Below, in pieces: positions 1 to 8,543 of a stretch of DNA of 64,000 bases; the first letter of the stretch is position 1; each line of letters begins with the position of its first letter. The stretch is taken from the NCBI RefSeq assembly GCF_041320595.1, contig NZ_CP166625.1:372001-436000 (forward strand). The letters are read 5' to 3'. The position numbers and the translations under genes are program-made. The stretch is from Pleomorphomonas sp. PLEO (GTDB lineage Bacteria > Pseudomonadota > Alphaproteobacteria > Rhizobiales > Pleomorphomonadaceae). The notes beneath the pieces are model-generated. The model was not told where the DNA came from, did not search any database, and saw nothing but the letters and a program-made list of their open reading frames with translations.

Positions 1-272
1 CGAGCCTGTTCCTGGCTGATGTCGCCGGTCATCATCTGCAGCTCAAGCTGCCAGCCAGGATGGTTGTTGATGAAATCGGTATAAAGCTTGGTATAGCCAG
101 CCGCCCAAGTCGGGTCGGTGCTGGACGGACCGTCGCCGGTCATCCGGAACACCATCTTCTTCGGCGCGTCTGACGGGCCGACGCGATCGCTGGTGATCAG
201 GCTCTCAGCGGCGACAGGCAGACAGCCGAGCGCCGTCGCGGCGGCAAGCGCCGCCAGCAGGGATTTCTTCAT
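1..272 (-). CDS. Extracellular solute-binding protein of an ABC transporter, N-terminal part only
   Basis: Only the first 90 codons are present; the gene runs off the left edge of the window. The start at 272 follows a good Shine-Dalgarno (GGGAGGAG). The product begins with a Sec signal peptide (charged MKKSLL, hydrophobic AALAAATALGCLPVAA, cleavage near AAES), followed by a mature start resembling family-1/5 periplasmic binding proteins of sugar ABC importers. It is transcribed away from the ATPase gene at 393, so it probably opens a second, divergent transport operon. The substrate cannot be told from this fragment; the surrounding genes suggest a sugar. Confidence 0.75.
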   Translation of the reverse strand, partial: MKKSLLAALAAATALGCLPVAAESLITSDRVGPSDAPKKMVFRMTGDGPSSTDPTWAAGYTKLYTDFINNHPGWQLELQMMTGDISQEQA

Positions 273-295
273 CGCTTTCTCCTCCCAGGATAAGC

Positions 296-327
296 GGAAG
301 CCGTTTGTTGCAAAAAATTCGGCTTCC
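296..327. repeat. Inverted repeat in the divergent promoter region
   Basis: GGAAGCCG (296-303) and CGGCTTCC (320-327) form an 8-bp perfect inverted repeat with a 16-bp spacer, midway between the divergent starts at 272 and 393. It could be an operator for both directions or the hairpin of a 5' leader. It does not resemble the GTAA-CG-TTAC operators found near lacI. Confidence 0.4.
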
Positions 328-392
328 CAAACCAACGCCAATTAGATTAAATCACTTTGTTTTGTTGTCAAGCCGGTGTCTGGGAGGTTCGT

Positions 393-1391
393 ATGGCCAC
401 CGTCGAAATCAAGAATCTGCGCAAGGCCTATGGCGCGCTCGACGTGCTGCACGGCATTTCCATCGACATCGCCGACGGTGAGTTCGTCGCCCTTGTCGGC
501 CCTTCCGGCTGCGGCAAATCGACGCTGTTGCGGTCTATCGCCGGCCTTGAGACCATTAATGGTGGCGATATCTACATCGACGGCAGGATCGTCAACGACC
601 TCGCCCCGAAGGATCGGGACATCGCTATGGTGTTCCAGAATTATGCGCTCTATCCGCATATGAATGTGGCCGCCAACATGGGCTTTGCCCTGAAGCTGTC
701 CGGGCGCTCCAAAGTCGAGATCGAAGATCGCGTCGGCAAGGCAGCCGCCATTCTCGATCTCACACGCCAGCTTGCCCGCAAGCCGGTGGCACTATCCGGC
801 GGCCAACGCCAGCGCGTCGCCATGGGGCGGGCCATCGTTCGCGATCCCAAGGTTTTCCTGTTCGACGAGCCGCTCTCCAACCTCGACGCCAAGCTGCGGG
901 TGCAGATGCGCGCCGAGATCCGCGAGCTGCAGCAACGGCTTGGCACGACGACCATTTACGTGACGCACGACCAGACCGAGGCCATGACCATGGCCGACAA
1001 GATCGCCGTGCTCAACGCCGGCCGCCTTGAGCAGGTCGGCGCACCACTGGACCTCTACCGCTCGCCGGCCAACCTGTTCGTCGCCGGCTTCATCGGCTCG
1101 CCACAGATGAATCTCATCACCGGCGATCTCGCCCGAAAGGTTGGCGCCGACACCATCGGCGTCCGTCCGGAGCATCTTGCCGTCAGCCGCGACGGCGACG
1201 GCTGGCACGGTCGGGTGATCTCCGCCGAGCATCTCGGCAGTGATACTTTCGTCCATGTCGAGGTCGCGGAGACCGGCCGTCTCACCGCCCGTACCGTCGG
1301 CGACATGCCGGTCGCAGCGGGCGACGACGTCGTATTGACGCCGGCCCAGGGACACTTGCATCGCTTCGGCGCCGACGGCAAAGCCCTCTGA
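393..1391 (+). CDS. Sugar ABC transporter ATP-binding protein (MalK/UgpC type)
   Basis: This 332-aa protein is the cytoplasmic ATPase of a carbohydrate ABC importer. Walker [10 protein letters not shown] lies at 36-44, the LSGGQRQR signature starts near 134, Walker B ends at D158-E159, and the switch histidine is H192 in THDQ. The C-terminal third is the TOBE-type regulatory domain usual for MalK/UgpC ATPases. The ATG at 393 was chosen because GGGAGG lies 5-10 bases upstream; the frame extends 36 bases further upstream without a better start. The fructokinase gene follows after 29 bp. A very similar ATPase closes the cluster at 8544, so this copy may serve the divergent transporter whose binding protein starts at 272, or both. 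Confidence 0.93.
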   Translation: MATVEIKNLRKAYGALDVLHGISIDIADGEFVALVGPSGCGKSTLLRSIAGLETINGGDIYIDGRIVNDLAPKDRDIAMVFQNYALYPHMNVAANMGFALKLSGRSKVEIEDRVGKAAAILDLTRQLARKPVALSGGQRQRVAMGRAIVRDPKVFLFDEPLSNLDAKLRVQMRAEIRELQQRLGTTTIYVTHDQTEAMTMADKIAVLNAGRLEQVGAPLDLYRSPANLFVAGFIGSPQMNLITGDLARKVGADTIGVRPEHLAVSRDGDGWHGRVISAEHLGSDTFVHVEVAETGRLTARTVGDMPVAAGDDVVLTPAQGHLHRFGADGKAL

Positions 1392-1420
1392 ACTCACCGG
1401 ACCGACGAGGAGACGGCAGG

Positions 1421-2365
1421 ATGTATATCGGGATCGACTGGGGCGGCACGAAGATGGAAGTGGTGGGGCTCGATGCCCTAGGCGTCGAACTCTGCTGCCA
1501 TCGCATACCGACGCCGCGCGAGGACTATGACGCCTCGATCCGGGCGGTCCTGGAACTGGTGGACCATGTCGAGACGGCGACCGGCGAGAGCGGCAGTGTC
1601 GGCATTGGCCTGCCCGGCAGCCCCAACCCGCTGACCGGCCTCATCCGCAACTCCAACGCCTTCTGGCTGAACGGCAAGCCGCTCGGCCGCGACCTTGAGG
1701 CTGCCCTCGGTCGGCCGGTCCGGCTCGCCAACGACGGCAACTGCCTCGCCGTTTCCGAGGCGGTCGATGGCGCCGGCGCCGGTCTCGACGTGGTGGTCGG
1801 CATCATCCTCGGCACCGGCCATGGCGGCGGTATCGCGCTCAAGGGCAAGAGCCACGCCGGCTTCCAGGGCCTCGCCGGCGAGATCGGCCATTATTCGCTG
1901 CCCTGGCCGAAAGAGGGTGAGTATCCCGGCCCCAAGTGCTGGTGTGGCCGGCATGGCTGCCTGGAGATGTTCTGCTCGGGCACTGGCTTCGAGCTCGACT
2001 ACCGGACGACGACCGGCGTTTCCCGCAAGGCGTCGGAGGTGATCGACCTCAAGCGATCCGGCGATCCGGTGGCCTCGGCGGTCTACGGCCGCTACGTCGA
2101 TCGCCTCGCCCGGTCGCTGGCGCTGATCATCGACCTCGTCGACCCCGACGTCTTCGTGCTGGGCGGTGGCATGAGCAATGTCGATGAACTCTATGACGAT
2201 GTGCCGAAGCACCTGTCGACGCGGACCAATCTTTGGGACGGCGAAGCGGCCGGATCGGGCGATGGTCGGCTGGTGTTCTCCGACTCCGTGGCGACGCCGA
2301 TCCGCAAGGCCAAACACGGTGACAGCTCCGGCGTCCGGGGCGCTGCCTTCCTCTGGAAAGAGTGA
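1421..2365 (+). CDS. mak: Fructokinase of the ROK family (Mak type)
   Basis: This 314-aa ROK kinase phosphorylates fructose to fructose 6-phosphate with ATP in the cytoplasm. The N-terminal phosphate-binding loop GIDWGGTK is at 4-11. The ROK zinc site CWCGRHGC is at 173-180. The C-terminal block RKAKHGDSSGVRGAA closely matches E. coli Mak as I remember it, which is why fructokinase is preferred over a generic sugar kinase. It sits between an ABC ATPase and lacI, and upstream of a GH32 beta-fructosidase that would release fructose, so the assignment fits the cluster. The start has AGACGGCAGG just upstream. Confidence 0.88.
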   Translation: MYIGIDWGGTKMEVVGLDALGVELCCHRIPTPREDYDASIRAVLELVDHVETATGESGSVGIGLPGSPNPLTGLIRNSNAFWLNGKPLGRDLEAALGRPVRLANDGNCLAVSEAVDGAGAGLDVVVGIILGTGHGGGIALKGKSHAGFQGLAGEIGHYSLPWPKEGEYPGPKCWCGRHGCLEMFCSGTGFELDYRTTTGVSRKASEVIDLKRSGDPVASAVYGRYVDRLARSLALIIDLVDPDVFVLGGGMSNVDELYDDVPKHLSTRTNLWDGEAAGSGDGRLVFSDSVATPIRKAKHGDSSGVRGAAFLWKE

Positions 2366-2418
2366 GCGACGCTGAAATCGTGCGACGCGCACACCTTCCA
2401 AGACACAGCATTAATGTC

Positions 2419-2459
2419 TTGACAAGAATTCGCAGCAATGGCACTGGGTAATCGATAAC
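2419..2459 (+). promoter_or_regulatory. lacI upstream region: -35-like TTGACA and LacI-type operator
   Basis: A consensus TTGACA lies at 2419-2424, but no convincing -10 is found 16-18 bp downstream, so it is only a possible promoter. At 2448-2459, GTAATCGATAAC is a near-palindrome with the central CG that LacI-family operators usually carry. A closely related site, GTAATCGTTTAC, lies at 3573-3584. Its position 74 bp before the lacI start suggests autoregulation. Confidence 0.5.
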
Positions 2460-2532
2460 TCACGGACGCAAGCTAAAGCGGTCGAGGAAGCCGTCTTTCG
2501 GAAAGCGTCCGGCCCTGGGAGGGGAACTGCTC

Positions 2533-3531
2533 GTGACCGTTTCGCTGCACGATATCGCCAGCATCGCCAAGGTGTCGGTCAAGACCGTCTCCGGTGCGCT
2601 GCATGGCGGCTCGGCGCGCATGGCCGACGAGACCCGCGACCGGATCCGCAAGATCGCAGAAGAGCTCGGCTATGTTACCAATTTCGCCGCCCGCAGCATG
2701 CGGCAAGGTTGGATGCCGCTGATCGCCATCATCGGCGACGAATTGCTCACCTCGCCATTTGCCACCGAAATCATCCGCGGCCTCGACAATTCCGCCCGCA
2801 AGGCCGACCTCTCGGTGTTCTTCACCACCATCGGCGGCGACCGCGATATCGCCAAGGTCTACGACGACGTCAGTCGCTTTCGGCCGCGCGCCATCGGTTA
2901 CGCGGCGATGTACCACAAGGAAGTTACCCTTCCTGCGGAACTCATCGACCGCATCGGGGTGATGATCAACTGCCGCGATTCCGCCGGGCGGGTGACGTCA
3001 CTGGTGCCCGACGAGGAGACGGCCGGACACACCATCGCCAGCCATTTGATCGACGCCGGCCGGCGCAGGATTGCCTTCATCAACCTGCCGGGTCTTCTGG
3101 CCGGCGAGTTGCGCGAACGCGGCTTTCGTACCGCGCTCGACGAGGCTGGGCTTGAACCGGTTGCCGTGCTGCCGGCGGTAAAACGCGCCCTCTATGCCGA
3201 CCGGGCTCGCAGCCTTGTGGTCCAACACGTTACCGATCTGATGGCCGGTCCCAACCGGCCGGATGCCATCCTCTGTGGCAACGATCGCGTTGCCATGGAG
3301 GTCTATGCGGCGCTCCGCAAGGTTGGCGCCGGCATTCCAGACGACGTCGCAGTGGCGGGCTTCGACAACCAGATCGATATTGCCACGCGACTCGACCCGC
3401 CGCTCACCACCATGGCCCTGCCTCACCGGGCAATGGGCCGAATGGCGGCGGAGATACTTCAGGCGGCTGAACCGCCGGAGAGGGGGCTGAAACTGCTCCC
3501 ATTCCAGCTCGTGGAGCGAGCTTCCGTCTGA
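2533..3531 (+). CDS. LacI-family transcriptional regulator of the fructoside cluster
   Basis: This 332-aa protein has the classic LacI layout: an N-terminal helix-turn-helix (SLHDIASIAKVSVKTVSGAL, about residues 4-23), a hinge helix, then a periplasmic-binding-protein-like effector domain ending in the FDN..IA..L.PPLTT segment typical of the family. The start codon is GTG, preceded by GGGAGGGG. It lies inside the sugar operon region, between fructokinase and the transporter, with matching candidate operators on both sides. The inferred role is a local repressor responding to a sucrose- or fructose-derived ligand; the ligand itself cannot be read from the sequence. Confidence 0.92.
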   Translation: MTVSLHDIASIAKVSVKTVSGALHGGSARMADETRDRIRKIAEELGYVTNFAARSMRQGWMPLIAIIGDELLTSPFATEIIRGLDNSARKADLSVFFTTIGGDRDIAKVYDDVSRFRPRAIGYAAMYHKEVTLPAELIDRIGVMINCRDSAGRVTSLVPDEETAGHTIASHLIDAGRRRIAFINLPGLLAGELRERGFRTALDEAGLEPVAVLPAVKRALYADRARSLVVQHVTDLMAGPNRPDAILCGNDRVAMEVYAALRKVGAGIPDDVAVAGFDNQIDIATRLDPPLTTMALPHRAMGRMAAEILQAAEPPERGLKLLPFQLVERASV

Positions 3532-3568
3532 GCTGGTGAGGAACCAACGAGTGGAGGAGATTTTCAAA

Positions 3569-4858
3569 ATGGGTAATCGTTTACTTAGGGCTCTTGTCGC
3601 CACTACCGCGCTGGTGGTGGTCGCCTCCGCCGCCGACGCCAAGACCGTCGTGCGCATGATGCATCAGGGCGATCCAGGTTGGGTGGCGCTCTATGGCAAG
3701 GTCGCCGAACGCTTCGAGGCAGCCAATCCGGATGTCGACATCGAGCTGATCTATGCGCCGCACGACGCCTATAACGAGAAATTCTCGTCGGCGGTGATGT
3801 CCAAGCAACTGCCTGATATCATGGAGCTCGATGCGCCCTTCCTCGCCAACTACGTCTGGTCGGGCTACCTCAAGCCGCTCAAGAGCTATGTCGATCAGGA
3901 TCTTTTGGACGACATGACGGCGTCCAACATCGCGCAAGGTACCTACCCGATCGACAAGGAGCTCTATGCCATCGGCCTGACCGACAGCTCGGTGGTGCTC
4001 TACGGCAACAAGAAGTACCTTGAGAAGATCGGTGCCCGCATTCCGAAGTCGGTGGATGATGCCTGGACGCGCGCCGAGTTCGAGGACTATCTCGGCAAAC
4101 TGGCCAAGGTGGACGGCGTCAAGTGGCCGATCGATACCTTCCGCGGCTACGGCATCAAGACCGAATGGGTGACCTATGCCTACCAGCCGATCCTCAATTC
4201 CTTCGGCTGCGACCTGATCGACCGCAAGACCTGGAAGGCCGAGGGCACGCTGGACAGCCAAGCATGCGTCGACGCCCTCACCATGATGCAGACGTGGGTG
4301 AAGAACGGCTGGGTCGTGCCGATGTCGTCGGGCACCAACCAGTTTTACGCGGAGGGAGAGCCGGCTGCGCTTGCCTGGGGCGGCCACTGGTTCTACGCCG
4401 AGGCCGCCGCCAAGATGAAGGACGACGTCGTGGTGATGCCGCTGCCGAAGTTCGGCGACAAGAGCGTCAGCCCCGACGGCACCTGGATCTGGGCAATCAC
4501 CAGCCAGTCCGAGCACCCCGATATCGCCGGCAAGTTCCTGAGCTTCCTGCTGAAGGACAAGGAGTACCGAGATTTCGCGGTGAGCCAGAGCGCCTACCCG
4601 GGCCTGAAGAGCTTTGCCGCTCAGTCGCCGCTTTATGCCGAGGGCGGGCCTATGGCCGTCGCCTTCGAGCAGGCGTCGAAGGTTGCCGTGCCACGCCCGC
4701 CGCATCCGGCTTACCCGACCATCACCTCCGCCTTCATGCAGGCCGTCGACCAGATCTTCAACGGCGAGGACACCAAGAAGACACTGACGGCCGCCGCTCA
4801 GAAGATCGACGAGGACATTGCCGACAACGACGGCTATCCGCCGTTCGGCGGCAACTGA
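3569..4858 (+). CDS. Sugar ABC transporter substrate-binding protein (family 1)
   Basis: This 429-aa periplasmic protein captures the sugar for the downstream MalF/MalG-type permeases. Residues 1-24 form a signal peptide ending in ASAADA before KTVVRMMHQG; there is no lipobox cysteine. The mature part has the pattern of family 1 extracellular solute-binding proteins, and the length is normal. The ATG at 3569 was chosen over an in-frame upstream start because GGAGGAGA lies about 10 bases before it and the signal peptide begins there. The candidate LacI operator GTAATCGTTTAC (3573-3584) overlaps codons 2-6, so repressor binding would block transcription just inside the gene. Confidence 0.92.
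   Translation: MGNRLLRALVATTALVVVASAADAKTVVRMMHQGDPGWVALYGKVAERFEAANPDVDIELIYAPHDAYNEKFSSAVMSKQLPDIMELDAPFLANYVWSGYLKPLKSYVDQDLLDDMTASNIAQGTYPIDKELYAIGLTDSSVVLYGNKKYLEKIGARIPKSVDDAWTRAEFEDYLGKLAKVDGVKWPIDTFRGYGIKTEWVTYAYQPILNSFGCDLIDRKTWKAEGTLDSQACVDALTMMQTWVKNGWVVPMSSGTNQFYAEGEPAALAWGGHWFYAEAAAKMKDDVVVMPLPKFGDKSVSPDGTWIWAITSQSEHPDIAGKFLSFLLKDKEYRDFAVSQSAYPGLKSFAAQSPLYAEGGPMAVAFEQASKVAVPRPPHPAYPTITSAFMQAVDQIFNGEDTKKTLTAAAQKIDEDIADNDGYPPFGGN
3573..3584. promoter_or_regulatory. LacI-type operator overlapping the start of the binding-protein gene
   Basis: GTAATCGTTTAC is palindromic at 10 of 12 positions (GTAA-N-CG-N-TTAC) and closely matches the site at 2448-2459 upstream of lacI. Two such sites so near a LacI-family gene are unlikely by chance, although binding is inferred. 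Both its position inside the coding start and its sequence suit a repressor operator. Confidence 0.55.
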
Positions 4859-4952
4859 TGTCTTCCCGTTAGGTTTCCCGTTTCCCCGGAAATGAGAAGC
4901 CTCCGGCCGGAATGCTGACAACGCTCCCCCGCGTTTGCCGGCACGGCCTGTC

Positions 4953-4985
4953 GGCGCGCGCCCGCCCTCCCTTCGGGTGCGCGCC
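4953..4985 (+). other. Hairpin between binding-protein and permease genes
   Basis: GGCGCGC (4953-4959) pairs with GCGCGCC (4979-4985), with further inner pairing of CCC and GGG around a CCTTC-containing loop. There is no T-run. Such intercistronic hairpins often stabilise the upstream mRNA so that the binding protein outnumbers the permease; that role is inferred. The rest of the 159-bp gap shows no gene. Confidence 0.45.
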
Positions 4986-5017
4986 CCTTCCGCCCTCCAT
5001 TGCCCGGCGAGGGGCCC

Positions 5018-5953
5018 ATGTCCGCACTCACAACCGTTCCCAAGCGGCGACGTCGTTCCGTCATTGCCCGTATCGGCTGGTCACGTTTCCTGCAGGAAAT
5101 CGGCATGCTGGCACCGGCGGTCCTGCTGATGACCGCCTTCCTGATCACGCCCTTTCTCCTATCGTTCTGGACGGCGATGACCAACCAGCCTTTGGTGCCC
5201 CGGCCGACGCCGGTGCGCTTCGTCGGCCTCAACAATTTCATGCGCATCCTCAGCGATGACCTGTTCTGGACATCGCTCTGGAATGTGACGCGCTTCACAA
5301 TCTGGATCCTGCCAGCGCAGTGCGGGCTAGCCTTTGTCACGGCATTGATCCTGAACCAGAAAATACCGTTCCGGAACGTCTTCCGCGGCATGTTCTTCCT
5401 GCCGGCCATCACATCGATGGTAGTGGTCTGCGTCATCTGGGGCACGCTGTTCCAGTATCCGACCGGCCCCCTCAACCAGATCGTGGTGTCGCTATCGGGC
5501 GGATACATCCAGCCGATCGACTGGCTGGGCGATCCGAACTGGGCGATGTTCTCGATCGTGTTGCTGTCGGCCTGGCAGGCCTACGGCTTCCAGATGATTA
5601 TCTACCTCGCCGGCATGCAGGGCATTGCCGACGAGCTTTACGACGCGGCCCGCATCGACGGCGCTGGTCCTTGGGGCCGCTTCTGGCATGTCACCATGCC
5701 TGGCCTCAGACCAACTCATGTCTTCGTGCTGGTCATCACCACCATCCAGGCCTTCAAGCTCTACACGCAGGTGGCGATCCTGACACAGGGTGGGCCGAAA
5801 TCGTCGACCGAGACCGTCGTCCACTACATGGTGCGCGCCGGCTTTGAGGAGCAGAAGCTTGGCTATGCCTCCGCGGTGTCGGTGATCCTTTTCCTGATCG
5901 TCCTGGTCATCGCGCTCATCCAGCGCAGGCTCATGAGGCGCTTCGATGTCTGA
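5018..5953 (+). CDS. Sugar ABC transporter permease (MalF type)
   Basis: This 311-aa inner-membrane protein has about six hydrophobic segments, and the EAA-like cytoplasmic loop DELYDAARIDGAGPWGRFW contacts the ATPase. The N-terminus has a basic patch KRRRR before the first membrane helix, as usual for this family. I chose the ATG at 5018, with GAGG close upstream, over the TTG at 5000. It overlaps the next permease gene by 8 bp, so the two are translationally coupled. It forms the membrane channel with the MalG-type partner. Confidence 0.92.
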   Translation: MSALTTVPKRRRRSVIARIGWSRFLQEIGMLAPAVLLMTAFLITPFLLSFWTAMTNQPLVPRPTPVRFVGLNNFMRILSDDLFWTSLWNVTRFTIWILPAQCGLAFVTALILNQKIPFRNVFRGMFFLPAITSMVVVCVIWGTLFQYPTGPLNQIVVSLSGGYIQPIDWLGDPNWAMFSIVLLSAWQAYGFQMIIYLAGMQGIADELYDAARIDGAGPWGRFWHVTMPGLRPTHVFVLVITTIQAFKLYTQVAILTQGGPKSSTETVVHYMVRAGFEEQKLGYASAVSVILFLIVLVIALIQRRLMRRFDV

Positions 5954-6824
5954 TCTCGCCCTTTCCCCCCGCAAGCCGACGACCTCGCTGAATGGCTACC
6001 GCGTCGTCCAGTCGATCTCGGTGTTCGTCATCGCGCTGGTAATCATCTCGCCGCTGTTCATGCTGTTCATCGCCTCGCTGAAGGACGATCGCTTTCAGAT
6101 CCTCGCGGACATGGGCTCGTTCCGGGCCTTCTGGGTGGACAATCCCACCCTCAATAACTTCCGCGAGGTCGGCAACTTCGCCGGCGAACTGGCCTTCGGC
6201 CGCTATCTCGGCAATTCGCTGTTGATCCTGTTCTCGACGGTCAGTTTCGGCCTGATCATCAACTCGATGGCCGGTTTCATCCTCGCCTGGGGCAGCCTGC
6301 CGGGGCGGGCGCTGATCCTGTCGCTGATCATCGCGCTCTATGTGATCCCGCAGGAGAGCATCATCATGCCGCTCCTGATCATCGTGTCGCGTGCCGGACT
6401 CTCCGATACCTTCACCGCCCAGATCCTGCCCTTCGTGGCGAGCCCCCTTTACACCTTCCTGTTCTACCAGTTCTTTGCGCAGTTGCCGAAAGAGCTCTAC
6501 GAGGCCGCTTCCATCGACGGCGCATCGATCTTCCGCACCTGGTGGTCGATCTTCATGCCACTCAGCCTGCCGGCGCTCGCCACCGTCTCCATCCTGATGG
6601 GTATCGAGGCCTGGAACCAATATCTCTGGCCGATCCTGATCACCCAGACCGACTATGCCCGGCCGATCTCGGTGGCGATCGCCACTTTCTTCGGTCAGGA
6701 CAGCATCTTCTGGGACCGGGCCATGGCCGCCTCGGTGCTGATGATGATCCCGATCCTGATTTTCTATCTCGCCTTCCAACGCTGGTTCATCAGCTCCTTT
6801 GTCGGCTCGGCGGTGAAAGGTTGA
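5946..6824 (+). CDS. Sugar ABC transporter permease (MalG type)
   Basis: This 292-aa inner-membrane permease is the second half of the transport channel. It has about six hydrophobic segments and the EAA motif KELYEAASIDGASIFRTWW, followed by the MPLSLPALATVSI segment typical of MalG-type proteins. It overlaps the MalF-type gene by 8 bp and ends 2 bp before the GH32 gene, so transporter and hydrolase are one transcript. Length is normal for the family. Confidence 0.93.
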   Translation: MSDLALSPRKPTTSLNGYRVVQSISVFVIALVIISPLFMLFIASLKDDRFQILADMGSFRAFWVDNPTLNNFREVGNFAGELAFGRYLGNSLLILFSTVSFGLIINSMAGFILAWGSLPGRALILSLIIALYVIPQESIIMPLLIIVSRAGLSDTFTAQILPFVASPLYTFLFYQFFAQLPKELYEAASIDGASIFRTWWSIFMPLSLPALATVSILMGIEAWNQYLWPILITQTDYARPISVAIATFFGQDSIFWDRAMAASVLMMIPILIFYLAFQRWFISSFVGSAVKG

Positions 6825-6826
6825 CC

Positions 6827-8521
6827 ATGTCCCAAGCCTTATCTTCGGCCGGTCAGTCGGGCCGGAAAACGATATCCTTTGCCCCGGTGGCCACCGGCGA
6901 GACCATCGAGCTGTTCCTGATGGCCAACGGCCCAGAGCCGGCCGTCGTCGCACTGCCTGGCGCTGGTGAGCTGACCACCCGGCGCACCGATTCATTCGAC
7001 CGGCACTGTCTTGTTGCTGCGGCACCGGTTGATCACCTTAGCTATGACCCCGCTGTCACGACCCTGTCAGCTGTCTACGCTTATGACCCAGCCACCGTGC
7101 TCGACACCGGCATCCGTGTGCTGCACGCCGGGCCTGCGCCGACACCGCCTGAGCTGACCGGGTACCATTTTCGGCCGCCGTTCGGCTGGATGAACGACCC
7201 CAATGGCTTCGGCCGCTTCGATGGCCGTGCTCACCTCTGCTACCAGCACTATCCGCACAGTCTTCGCTGGCACGCCATGCACTGGGGTCACGCCGTCTCC
7301 GACGACCTCCTGCGCTGGCGTCACCTGCCCGTCTTGCTCGAACCGGGGGATGCGGTGTTCGCGGCAAATGGTGCCGGCGGCATCTTCTCCGGCTCAGCGA
7401 TTTCCATACGGGGGGAAGCTGGCTTTCGTGCCTTCTTCACCGACCATATCGAAGGTCGTGAGCCGGAGATGGAAGTGCAATGCACGGCGAAAAGCACTGA
7501 CGGCTTCACGGTCGACGCCCCGAAGGTGGTGCTCGCGGGCAGGCCCGAAGGGTTCGGCCTCGGTGAGGACAACCGCGACCCCTACGTCTTCCGTGGGCCA
7601 GACGGGCGCCTGAAGATGCTGCTCGGTGGTCGCGATGCCGAGGGCGGCGTTGTCATGCTCAACGAGACGGACGACCCGACCGGGGTATCCGGTTGGCGCT
7701 TCGTCGGTCTTGTCCACCGCGAGCGTGAGTATGGCCGTACCGTCGGCGAATGCCCTGCCATGCTGCCGCTTGACGGTCCGGCGGAAGATCCCAATACCCG
7801 CTGGCTGCTGATTGTCGGTTTGCTGCTCAGCCGGGAACCGGCGACACGGCGGCGCAACCTTACCTTCGGCATCGTCGGCCGCTTCGATGGCCGGACGTTC
7901 ACGCCGGAATTTCGGCAGGAACTCGATTTCGGCACCGATGCCTACGGCTTCCAGGCTTTTGTGGATCAGAGTGGTCCGGTCGGCATCGCCTGGCTCGCCA
8001 ACTGGACGGACATCGTCAAGACCGTCGACTGGCCGACAGCGATGACGCTGCCGCGCCGGTTGCTCCTGAGGGACGGCGCGCTGCTGACGCCGCCGATCGA
8101 GGCGGCCACCACGCTCCGGCAAGCGCTCGTCGACGACCATCGCCTCGCCAGCGGCGAAACGGTCAGACTTGATAACGGTGCGGCTGAAATCATTATCGAG
8201 TTCGATGAGACAGGAGCTCCGTTTGAACTCACGCTGTCGCATCCGACGCTGAAGCTTGCCATCACCGCCGGTTCGGACGGTCTCGCGATTATCCATGAAA
8301 CCGGCAATGGCCCGTCGGCTTTGCCGCACTATCTCGCCGCCAGCGCGCAGGTACGTTCCATCCGCGTCTTCCTCGACCGGGGATCGATCGAAGTATTCGC
8401 CGACGACGGCCGTTACGCCGGCACCAAACGGCTCGCCGACCCCGCCCCGATTACCGCCATCCGCCTCGAAGCCCCGCAAGGACGCATCGCCTCCGCGCGC
8501 GTCTGGCGGCTCGGCCTCTGA
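6827..8521 (+). CDS. Cytoplasmic GH32 beta-fructosidase (sucrose / fructo-oligosaccharide hydrolase)
   Basis: This 564-aa glycoside hydrolase should release fructose from sucrose, levan or inulin-type oligosaccharides. All three GH32 signatures are visible: WMNDPNG with nucleophile D124, the RDP motif with D251, and GECP with acid/base E308. A beta-sandwich C-terminal domain containing DRGSIEVFADDG follows. About 110 residues precede the catalytic domain and I do not recognise them as a named domain. There is no signal peptide, so hydrolysis takes place after import. The ATG at 6827 lies 2 bp after the permease stop. Fructose would then go to the Mak-type kinase at 1421. Whether the natural substrate is sucrose or longer fructans is not decidable here. 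Confidence 0.93.
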   Translation: MSQALSSAGQSGRKTISFAPVATGETIELFLMANGPEPAVVALPGAGELTTRRTDSFDRHCLVAAAPVDHLSYDPAVTTLSAVYAYDPATVLDTGIRVLHAGPAPTPPELTGYHFRPPFGWMNDPNGFGRFDGRAHLCYQHYPHSLRWHAMHWGHAVSDDLLRWRHLPVLLEPGDAVFAANGAGGIFSGSAISIRGEAGFRAFFTDHIEGREPEMEVQCTAKSTDGFTVDAPKVVLAGRPEGFGLGEDNRDPYVFRGPDGRLKMLLGGRDAEGGVVMLNETDDPTGVSGWRFVGLVHREREYGRTVGECPAMLPLDGPAEDPNTRWLLIVGLLLSREPATRRRNLTFGIVGRFDGRTFTPEFRQELDFGTDAYGFQAFVDQSGPVGIAWLANWTDIVKTVDWPTAMTLPRRLLLRDGALLTPPIEAATTLRQALVDDHRLASGETVRLDNGAAEIIIEFDETGAPFELTLSHPTLKLAITAGSDGLAIIHETGNGPSALPHYLAASAQVRSIRVFLDRGSIEVFADDGRYAGTKRLADPAPITAIRLEAPQGRIASARVWRLGL

Positions 8522-8543
8522 ACTCGATCAAGGGAGGAACACC

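Noticed and set aside
2419-2447. Complete sigma-70 promoter before lacI
   Set aside because: TTGACA is perfect but no -10 sequence lies at an acceptable distance.
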